64,000 nucleotides of DNA from Nocardia sp. NRRL S-836 (GTDB lineage Bacteria; Actinomycetota; Actinomycetes; Mycobacteriales; Pseudonocardiaceae), in assembly GCF_001279525.1 (NCBI RefSeq), contig NZ_LGDY01000114.1:1-64000 (forward strand), written 5' to 3'. Below the pieces are notes generated by a model, which worked only from the letters and a program-made list of their open reading frames with translations, did not search any database and had not been told where the DNA came from. The position numbers and the translations under genes were made by a program. Shown one piece after another: positions 57,916 to 64,000 of this stretch (position 1 is the first letter of the stretch; the number at the start of each line of letters is the position of its first letter).

Positions 57916-58830
57916 GTGAAACGAATCCTCGCCACCGCGGTGCTGCTCGCCGCCACCGTCACCGTGACCCCGGCCCGGGCTGCCGTCTCCGACTACGACC
58001 TCGCGCTGCACTGGGCGCCGGTCCACCACCAGGACACCGACTCGTCCGACCACGACGCCGACTACCTGTCCACTGTGGACTTCGATGGCGACTGGAACGG
58101 GCTGAACAACTGGGAGAACCAGACCCAGCTGGCCAAGCTGACCGGTGCGGCCTACTACTCGGTGGTCGAGACGCAGACGCACTGGTTCCTGGTGTACTCG
58201 TTCTTCCACCCGCGCGACTGGGACGACCAGCCCGACCCGTTCGGCCTGACCACGCACGAGAACGACCTGGAGGGCGCGCTGTTCGTGGTGCGCAAGGACG
58301 CGGGCTACGGTCAGCTCGAAGCCGCCGTCACGGTGGCGCACAGCGACTTCTACTCGTACGTACCGGCCGGGTCGCCGTACCGCAACGGGTCGGAGACGAT
58401 CGACGGCACGCTGCTGCTCTCCGGCGGCCGGCCCACGACCCGTCAGGAGGCCAAGGGCCACGGCCTCTACCGCTGGGACGGCAACGACTTCCCCGGCGGC
58501 GACGGCGTGGTCTACTACCCCGCCGCCACCGGTGAGGTGCCATCAGGCGGCAACGACCGGGACGTGAAGTACCGGCTCGTGGACACGTTCGCCGCGAACG
58601 GGATGTGGGCGCGGCGCAACAACTCGGAGACCTTCGCGTCGTTCGGCACGTTCCGCGGTGACAACGGCAAGGACAACGCGGCGAACGCGCCGTGGGGCTG
58701 GGACGACCAGAACGACGGCGCGTTCTACCGCGGCTACCTCGCCACGCACCCGGCCGAGCTGGTGAGCTCGTACTTCTCCAACAAGGGCACGTTCAGCCTG
58801 ACGTACGTGCGCAACGCCTACCGCGGCTGA
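57916..58830 (+). CDS. Secreted protein of unknown function (NPP1/Vps62-like features)
   Basis: A 304-residue secreted protein. A signal peptide ends near residue 22 (ARA/AVS). The mature part is rich in aromatic and acidic residues. The segments LHWAPVHHQDTD, YFSFFHPRDWDD-like YSFFHPRDWDDQPD and THENDLEG recall the H-x-x-D-x-E pattern of NPP1-like and Vps62-like beta-sandwich proteins. That link is only suggestive. The GTG lies 7 bases after TAGTTT, as in a leaderless message. A TTG three codons earlier is possible. No partner gene is evident. I do not assign a function. Confidence 0.72.
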   Translation: MKRILATAVLLAATVTVTPARAAVSDYDLALHWAPVHHQDTDSSDHDADYLSTVDFDGDWNGLNNWENQTQLAKLTGAAYYSVVETQTHWFLVYSFFHPRDWDDQPDPFGLTTHENDLEGALFVVRKDAGYGQLEAAVTVAHSDFYSYVPAGSPYRNGSETIDGTLLLSGGRPTTRQEAKGHGLYRWDGNDFPGGDGVVYYPAATGEVPSGGNDRDVKYRLVDTFAANGMWARRNNSETFASFGTFRGDNGKDNAANAPWGWDDQNDGAFYRGYLATHPAELVSSYFSNKGTFSLTYVRNAYRG

Positions 58831-59828
58831 GTCAGCAGGTGCTGGAGGGCGGCGAGCGCCTCGGTGATCGCGTTGTCGGTCCACCGCTGGAGGTTGACGG
58901 CGAGCGACAGCTGCCGCTTGCCGTCCGCACTGCTGAACGACCACGTGCCGGCGCCCCACACGGAGCCGTCGTGGCCCCAGAAGCCGTCGCCGTGCCGGTG
59001 CAGGCCCAGGCCGTAGGAGACCGTGGACCCGTCGAACGCCGTGACCGGTCCGGTCTCCTGCATCTGCGCCAGCGACTCCCGCGACACGATCTTGCCGGCG
59101 AGCAGGTCGGCGAAGAACAGGTTGAGGTCCTCCAGCGTCGAGATCAGCGACGCGGACACGCCGACCCACGACATGTCGTAGACGCTGTAGTCGCGGGGCG
59201 GGTCGAGCAGGCCGAACAACGCCTCGTACATCTTCGGGTGCGGTCCCGCGATGCGGGTTCCGGTGGGGAACATGGTGTTGCGCAGGCCGGCGCGTTCGAT
59301 GACGTGCCGGGTGATGAACCGTTCCGCCGTCGTGCCGGTGACCTTCTCCAGCAGGCGGCCCAGCAGCAGGTAGCCGGTGTTGGAGTAGGTGCCGGGCGCG
59401 ACCGCGGGTGCCTCGACGCCGAGCTTGATCAGCTCGCGCGGGTAGAAGTGCCGGAACTGGTTGTCCGCCAGGCTCTGCGGTGACCCCTCGAGGATCGACG
59501 GGAACGCGAGGAACCGGTAGTCGGCGAGGCCGCTGGTCATGTTCAGCAGCATCCGCACGGTGATCTCGCGCTCGGCCGGCACCAGGCCCAGGTGGCGGCT
59601 GATCGGGTCGTCGAGCCGGATGCGGCCCTGCTCGGCCAGCAGCAGCACGGCAGCGGCCGTGAACGTCTTGGTGACGCTGCCGACCCGGTGCCGCATGCCG
59701 GGCGTGGCCTCGCCGGCCGCGCTGCGCCACACCTGTCCATCGACGCGGAACTCCGCCCACACCGCCGGTACACCGGCTGTATGCAGGTTGTCGACCGCGT
59801 GCTGCAACTCGGTGCGCATCTCGCTCAC
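58818..59828 (-). CDS. Serine hydrolase, beta-lactamase/DD-peptidase (class C) fold
   Basis: A 336-residue beta-lactamase-superfamily protein. The catalytic SxxK is in RVGSVTKTFTAAAVL and the YxN motif in GTYSNTGYLLLGRL. A late HDGS segment (GHDGSVWGAG) fills the third-motif position. There is no signal peptide, so it is probably a cytoplasmic esterase or peptidase and not an antibiotic-degrading enzyme. The GTG overlaps the stop of the upstream esterase gene (GTGA), so the two are a pair. Its 3' end overlaps the convergent secreted-protein gene by 13 bases. Confidence 0.92.
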   Translation of the reverse strand: MSEMRTELQHAVDNLHTAGVPAVWAEFRVDGQVWRSAAGEATPGMRHRVGSVTKTFTAAAVLLLAEQGRIRLDDPISRHLGLVPAEREITVRMLLNMTSGLADYRFLAFPSILEGSPQSLADNQFRHFYPRELIKLGVEAPAVAPGTYSNTGYLLLGRLLEKVTGTTAERFITRHVIERAGLRNTMFPTGTRIAGPHPKMYEALFGLLDPPRDYSVYDMSWVGVSASLISTLEDLNLFFADLLAGKIVSRESLAQMQETGPVTAFDGSTVSYGLGLHRHGDGFWGHDGSVWGAGTWSFSSADGKRQLSLAVNLQRWTDNAITEALAALQHLLTQPR

Positions 59829-60718
59829 CCGGCCAACGCGCGGCGCAGCACGGCGCCGATCTCGGTGAACTGGCGCTGCGACACGTCGGCGGACAGCAAC
59901 GCCTGCGAGCCGTGGAACGTTCCCGGCCACTGGTGCAGCTCGACCCGCACGCCCGCCTGCAGCAGCCGCACGGCGTAGGCGATGTCCTCGTCGCGGTTGG
60001 GGCAGAGCTCGGCGGTGGCGACGTAGGCGGGCGGCAGGTCCGACAGGTCGTCGGCGCGGGCGGGCGCCGCGTACGGCCCGGCCGGGTTGCCGCCGAGGTA
60101 GTGCCGCCACGCCTGGACCGCCTTGGAGCGGTTGTACCAGGGCGTCTCGGTGAAGTGCCGGGCCGACCACGTGGTGAGCCGGTCGTCGAGCCCCGGCTGG
60201 TGCAGCAGCTGGAACCGGATCGGCGGCCCCTGTTCGTCCCGCGCCTTCAACGCCAGCGCCGCCGCCAGCCCGCCACCCGCGCTGTGCCCGCCGACCGCGA
60301 TCCGCTCGGGGTCGATGCCCAGCTCGGCGGCGTGGTCGTACGCCCACGTGAGCACGGCCCAGGCGTCGTCGAACGCGGCGGGGAACGGGTTCTCCGGCGC
60401 CAGCCGGTAGCCGACGGAGATCACCACGGCCTGCGAGCGCGCCGCGACCCGCGAGGCCCACGGGTGTTCGGTGACGACGTCGCCGACGACCCAGCCCCCA
60501 CCGTGCAACCAGATGACGGCACCTTGGGCGTCGTGCGGCCGGTAGACGCGCACCGGCACCGCGGGGTCGGCCGGGACGACGAGGTCCTCGACGTCCATGC
60601 CGCCGGTCTCCGCGGGAATGCCGGCCGCGAGCTCGGCGAGCACCCGGCGCTCCTTCACGACGTCGGTCAGCTCGGCCTTCGGGAAGAGCGGCACGAACGC
60701 TTCGAGTTCGGGATCCAT
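59825..60718 (-). CDS. Alpha/beta hydrolase (HSL-family esterase)
   Basis: A 297-residue hormone-sensitive-lipase-type esterase with the oxyanion motif WLHGGGWVVGD, the nucleophile GGHSAGGGLAAAL, a PFPAAFDDAW acid-region segment and a C-terminal GTFHGSQ histidine. It acts on small esters or acyl compounds in the cytoplasm. It is the first gene of a two-gene unit with the class-C-like hydrolase. The ATG start is short of an obvious ribosome site (GCGGCATGGATCC region), so confidence in the exact start is moderate. Confidence 0.93.
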   Translation of the reverse strand: MDPELEAFVPLFPKAELTDVVKERRVLAELAAGIPAETGGMDVEDLVVPADPAVPVRVYRPHDAQGAVIWLHGGGWVVGDVVTEHPWASRVAARSQAVVISVGYRLAPENPFPAAFDDAWAVLTWAYDHAAELGIDPERIAVGGHSAGGGLAAALALKARDEQGPPIRFQLLHQPGLDDRLTTWSARHFTETPWYNRSKAVQAWRHYLGGNPAGPYAAPARADDLSDLPPAYVATAELCPNRDEDIAYAVRLLQAGVRVELHQWPGTFHGSQALLSADVSQRQFTEIGAVLRRALAG

Positions 60719-60813
60719 GCCCGCAATCCTCTGCCGCTCGCCGCCGGACTTCAGCCGACACTTGTCGCACGATCCTCCACGCCCACGCGCCGATCGTCGC
60801 TATCGTCGGCCGC

Positions 60814-62499
60814 ATGGAGGCGCTGGCAACCCGTCTGTCGACCCTGGACTCACACGTCGAGGGCGCGATCCGGGTCGTGATCTTCTACGACACGCTGATG
60901 CGCCGCCGCGTCGACCTGCCCGCCCTCGCACGAGCCTCGGCGGGCCTGGCCGAGTGCGTGGCGGGCATCCGCCTGCACAGCACCGGCAAGGTGATCCGCA
61001 TGTCACCCGGCGGCGGCCCGGCACCCGAGCCCACGTGCCCGCCGTCGGCGGTGGCGGCGATCGTGCTGGACGACGAGGAGATCGGACAGGTGTGGCTGGA
61101 ACGGCCCGCCGTGGCGCGGGCCGCACAGCCGCACAACGGCGCCGAGCCGCACCCCGCCGCGGGGCCGAGCCACGCCGCCGACCGGTCGAGCCGCGCAGTC
61201 CAGCCGCACGACGCCGCCCGGCCGAGCCACGCCGCGCAGCCGCACAACGCCGCGCAGGCGCACGACGCCGAACCACCACGCCAGACCGCGCAGGCGCACG
61301 ACTCCCGACCACCAGACCAGGCCGCGCAGCCGCATGACGCCGCCCGGCCGCACCAGGCCACGCAGCCGCACAACGCCCGGCAGCCGCACGACGCCGGACC
61401 ACCGCGTCAGGCCGCGCAGCCGTACCCCGCCCAGGTACCTGACGCTGTCGTGCCGCACCCCGCGAGCCTCCGGCACGACGGCGTCAAGCCCCGCCCCGGC
61501 AGCGAGCCGCACGACGCTGCCGAGTTCCAGCCTGCCCAGCCGCGCGACGCAGACCCGTTCCACTACGCCGCCTCGGCGCCGCACCCCGCGTCACCGCCGC
61601 ATCCGGCCGCCTCACGGCACAACGACCACCCGCGGCACCATGGCGCCTCGCGACACAGCGCGGCCCCACGACACGACGCCACCCCACCGCACGACGCCAC
61701 CCCACCGCACGACGCCGGGCCGTCCGACCACACCGCCCAGCCGCACCACGCCGGTCCCTCCCCCGACAGCGCCCACTCCAGCCCGTCCGGCCCCTCCCTC
61801 GCCCTCGACGAGGTGCTCCTCGACCGCCTCGCCATCGCCGCGGCCGCCGTGGTCGAGCGCTACGGCCCGGCCCGCACCACCATGGCGGACCCCGCCCTCG
61901 TCGAACTGGTCATCAGCACCGACAGCGACGAGGCCGGGCGGGCGCGGGCGTTGCGGCTGCTCGGTTTCCCGGCCGACCTGCCGCTGCGGGTGGCCGCCGT
62001 GACGACCGCGCTGCCGCTGGACCGGGTGGGCGCCGCCGTCTGCCCCGGCCGCCCGGTGAAGGCCGCGTCGGTGAACGGTGTCGGCGTCGTACTGGCCGGG
62101 CACCTCGGCCCGTTTCCGGATGGTGTGCGGGCGGGCATCGGCACCTCCTCCTGCCCCGCGCGGGCCTGGACGGAAGCGCGGACGGCCCTCCGGTTCACGA
62201 CCCCGCGTGAGCCGGTGGTGGAGTACGCGCGGCTGGGTGCGGTGGCGTTGCTCGCGGAGGTGCCCGCCGCGGCACTGCGCGCCAACGCCGACGTGATCGC
62301 ACTGCAAGGCCTGTCCGACGAGGACCGCGACACCCTCGACGCCTACTGCGCCACCGGTTCCCTGCGCCGCGCCGCAGACCTGCTGCACCTGCACCACAGC
62401 AGCGTCGCCCGCCGCCTCGACCAGGTCGGTCGGGTCCTTGAGATCACCGACCCGGCCAGGGTGAAGCTCGCACTGGCCGCTTTCCGGTTGCTCGACTAG
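60814..62499 (+). CDS. PucR/CdaR-like regulator with a large His/Pro/Ala-rich insert
   Basis: A 561-residue regulator. Residues 1-100 form a small GAF-like start (AIRVVIFYDTLMRRRVDL, AAIVLDDEEIGQVWLERP). Residues 104-327 are a low-complexity His-Pro-Ala-Gln-Asp region with about 30 histidines. Residues 328-561 are the conserved part ending in a PucR-type helix-turn-helix (DAYCATGSLRRAADLLHLHH, SSVARRLDQVGRVL). PucR family members sense nucleobases or amino acids. The insert is a striking expansion and may bind nickel, zinc or copper, though low-complexity repeats can also be inert. Start is an ATG. The convergent SDR gene lies downstream. Target genes are unknown. Confidence 0.85.
   Translation: MEALATRLSTLDSHVEGAIRVVIFYDTLMRRRVDLPALARASAGLAECVAGIRLHSTGKVIRMSPGGGPAPEPTCPPSAVAAIVLDDEEIGQVWLERPAVARAAQPHNGAEPHPAAGPSHAADRSSRAVQPHDAARPSHAAQPHNAAQAHDAEPPRQTAQAHDSRPPDQAAQPHDAARPHQATQPHNARQPHDAGPPRQAAQPYPAQVPDAVVPHPASLRHDGVKPRPGSEPHDAAEFQPAQPRDADPFHYAASAPHPASPPHPAASRHNDHPRHHGASRHSAAPRHDATPPHDATPPHDAGPSDHTAQPHHAGPSPDSAHSSPSGPSLALDEVLLDRLAIAAAAVVERYGPARTTMADPALVELVISTDSDEAGRARALRLLGFPADLPLRVAAVTTALPLDRVGAAVCPGRPVKAASVNGVGVVLAGHLGPFPDGVRAGIGTSSCPARAWTEARTALRFTTPREPVVEYARLGAVALLAEVPAAALRANADVIALQGLSDEDRDTLDAYCATGSLRRAADLLHLHHSSVARRLDQVGRVLEITDPARVKLALAAFRLLD
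61123..61794 (+). repeat. Degenerate repeat encoding the His-rich insert
   Basis: About 670 bp of imperfect units such as GCCGCGCAGCCGCACGACGCC encode repeated (A)(A/R)QPH(D/N)A. The reading frame is kept through every copy. This is one of the most repetitive tracts in the window. Confidence 0.85.
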
Positions 62500-62592
62500 G
62501 CAACCGTCCACAGCAGAACGTCGTCGTCAACTGCCGCATGACGGCAACCGGGATGCCATCACCGCGCGCGGAAACCCAGCTGCGCCAGGGCG

Positions 62593-63330
62593 TCAGCTCT
62601 GGGCGGTCGGCCGCACGACGATCTCGTTCACGTCGACGTCGGCCGGCTGCTCCAGCGCGAACGCGACGGCGCGGGCGATGGCGTCCGGGGCGATCGCGAT
62701 CTCGTCGCGCATCGCCGCGATGCTCGCCCGCACGCCGGGATTGCTCGACGCCTCGGCGAACGCCGTGTGCACGACGCCGGGGAACACGGTCGTCACGCGC
62801 ACCTCGGGACCGGCCTCCTGGCGCAGGCCCTCGCAGATCGCGCGGACGGCGACCTTGGTGCCCGCGTAGACCGCCATGGCCGGCACGACGCGGAACGCCG
62901 CCGTGGAGGCGGTGGTGACGAAGTGGCCGGACCGTTGTTCGCGGAACACCGGCAGCGCGGCCGCGATGCCGTGCAGCACGCCCTTGATGTTGACGTCGAC
63001 CATCTCGTCCCACTCGTCGACGCGCAGGTCGTCGAGCGGCGAGATCGGGCCCGCGCCCGCGTTGCCGACCAGCACGTCGAGGCGGCCGAACCGGTCACGG
63101 GCCAACGCCACCAACGCGTGCATGTCCTCGCGGCGGGTCACGTCGGTGCGCGTGTGCACGGCCGTGCCGCCGGCTTCCTCGATCCTGGCCACGAGGTCCG
63201 CGAGCCGGTCCTCGCGCCGGGCGCCGAGCACGAGGCGCGCTCCCCGTTGTGCGAGCAGTAGTGCGGTCGCCTCGCCGATGCCGCTGCCGGCGCCGGTGAT
63301 CGCGACGACCTTGCCGTTGATCTCATCCAT
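62593..63330 (-). CDS. Short-chain dehydrogenase/reductase
   Basis: A 245-residue classical SDR with TGAGSGIG cofactor binding, VGNAGAG in the N-A-G region, and the catalytic triad: Ser in TTASTAAF, and Tyr and Lys in VYAGTKVAV. The C terminus reads DVNEIVVRPT, a pattern of the YdfG/adipate-like SDR group. It is divergent from the XRE regulator at the right edge, with only 68 bp between the starts, and is probably its target. The substrate is unknown. The ATG chosen begins at the usual NAD-binding start. An upstream GTG extension would enter the promoter. Confidence 0.93.
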   Translation of the reverse strand: MDEINGKVVAITGAGSGIGEATALLLAQRGARLVLGARREDRLADLVARIEEAGGTAVHTRTDVTRREDMHALVALARDRFGRLDVLVGNAGAGPISPLDDLRVDEWDEMVDVNIKGVLHGIAAALPVFREQRSGHFVTTASTAAFRVVPAMAVYAGTKVAVRAICEGLRQEAGPEVRVTTVFPGVVHTAFAEASSNPGVRASIAAMRDEIAIAPDAIARAVAFALEQPADVDVNEIVVRPTAQS

Positions 63331-63398
63331 GCGACCAGCCTGTGGTGCCCACAAACTGGTATCCAGAGCGCGTTTATGCTGGAACAGGAGGTACCAGC

Positions 63399-64000
63399 AT
63401 GGGCAGAACAGCCGACCAGCGCCGCGAGCTGGGCGCGTTCCTGCGCAGCCGCCGCGAACGGATCACGCCCGCGGAGGCGGGGCTGCCGAGCACGTCCCGG
63501 CGGCGCACGCCGGGGCTGCGCCGCGAGGAGCTCGCCGTGCTCGCCGGGATCAGCGCCACCTGGTACACGTACCTGGAGCAGGGCCGTGACGTGCGGGCGT
63601 CCGACCAGGTGCTCGGTGCGCTCGCCACCGCGCTCGGACTCGACCGGTCCGAAGTGGACCACCTGTTCCGCCTCGCCGGTCACACGGCGGCGCAGGCGCG
63701 GGAGGCGGAGACGGTGAGCGCGGAGGTGGCCGCCGTGCCGGGACTGCTGCAGCCGCACCCGGCCTACGTGATCGGCGCGACCTACGACGTGCTCAGCCAC
63801 AACGAGGCGGCGGGCGAGCTGTTCGTGAACCTCAAGGCGGACAAGCCGAACTTCGCGCGCTGGACGTTCACCGACGAACGCGCGCGGCACGTCGTGATCG
63901 ACTGGGAACGGGAGGCGCGCGGCCTGCTCGCCCGGCTGCGCACGCTGGCCGGCCGCCACCCCGCCGACGAGCGGTTCACGCGGCTGATCGACGAGCTGCA
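63399..64000 (+). CDS. XRE-family regulator with MmyB-like ligand domain (partial, runs off the right edge)
   Basis: The first about 200 residues are visible. An N-terminal Cro/C1-type helix-turn-helix (LRSRRERITPAEAGL, LRREELAVLAGISATWYTYLEQGRD) is followed by the start of the MmyB-like PAS ligand-binding domain (VLSHNEAAGELF). MmyB-type regulators often control the neighbouring SDR or oxidoreductase in actinomycetes. The ATG follows GGAACAGGAGG. The divergent 68-bp gap contains CTGGTATCCAG, a short dyad, which is a good operator candidate. The gene is cut by the window end. Confidence 0.9.
   Translation, partial: MGRTADQRRELGAFLRSRRERITPAEAGLPSTSRRRTPGLRREELAVLAGISATWYTYLEQGRDVRASDQVLGALATALGLDRSEVDHLFRLAGHTAAQAREAETVSAEVAAVPGLLQPHPAYVIGATYDVLSHNEAAGELFVNLKADKPNFARWTFTDERARHVVIDWEREARGLLARLRTLAGRHPADERFTRLIDEL

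Noticed and set aside
62532..62546. Short hairpin TGCCG-CATGA-CGGCA between the PucR-like and SDR genes
   Set aside because: A 5-bp stem is too weak to call a terminator.
1..64000. CRISPR arrays, tRNA/rRNA genes, IS elements, replication origin
   Set aside because: None was seen on either strand. The only repeats are within coding regions or the small intergenic palindromes listed.

Overview
This is about 64 kb of very GC-rich actinomycete chromosome. A mycothiol-dependent formaldehyde dehydrogenase, a SARP regulator, LuxR-type large ATPase (LAL) regulators, XRE-DUF5753/DUF397 and DUF6879 genes, and frequent GTG starts with 4-nt stop/start overlaps all point to a filamentous actinomycete, most likely of the Pseudonocardiales (Lentzea, Saccharothrix, Actinosynnema or Amycolatopsis type). 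The genus is an inference. I saw no phage, insertion sequence, CRISPR array, tRNA or rRNA, and no gene-free stretch above 300 bases.

Region 1 (1-18.1 kb) is a biosynthetic cluster that runs off the left edge. Twelve minus-strand genes are chained by overlaps or gaps of at most 8 bases: small carrier protein, C-A-T NRPS module, thioesterase, SDR, ProA-like dehydrogenase, carrier protein, TrpB2-like PLP enzyme, BtrH-like/carrier fusion, AMP ligase, PLP decarboxylase, carrier protein, and two acyl-CoA-dehydrogenase-like flavoenzymes. Divergently lie an MFS exporter, a lone adenylation protein and a SARP regulator. The divergent gap carries four heptamers at exact 11-bp spacing, a likely SARP operator. 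The layout suggests amino-acid chemistry on stand-alone carriers (load, decarboxylate, oxidise, transfer), as in the butirosin and vicenistatin starter pathways, joined to one NRPS module. I do not recognise the product.

Region 2 (18.1-31.4 kb) is mostly regulation and transport: a MerR regulator with a 19-bp-spacer promoter, a MEDS/anti-sigma ATPase, DUF742 and LapA-like proteins, two divergent LAL regulators (one with a TTA leucine codon), an EF-hand protein, an MMPL transporter, and a doxX-folE operon opposite a cysteine-rich regulator. Region 3 (31.3-40.8 kb) is an aerobic cobalamin block: cobN behind a cobalamin riboswitch, cobG-cobH-cobIJ, and convergent cobL-cobM-cobK. A 26-residue foreign-looking insert interrupts CobG.

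Region 4 (40.7-52.1 kb) holds an operon of a small protein, DUF6879 and an NB-ARC/TPR ATPase; a secreted beta-helix glucanase-like protein with a LacI-type operator at its start; an XRE-DUF397 pair; and a polar amino-acid ABC importer operon ending in a class-V aminotransferase fused to a YheO-PAS/HTH regulator. Region 5 (52.2-64 kb) is mostly housekeeping or accessory genes: thioredoxin, three small membrane/envelope proteins, glyoxalase-mscR-MBL hydrolase, enoyl-CoA hydratase, DUF2332, a secreted protein, two hydrolases, a PucR-like regulator with a 224-residue His/Pro/Ala-rich insert, an SDR, and a partial XRE regulator at the right edge.

The best candidates for undescribed biology are the multi-carrier cluster, where at least two enzymes have lost a canonical catalytic residue, and the aminotransferase-regulator fusion encoded with its own importer.
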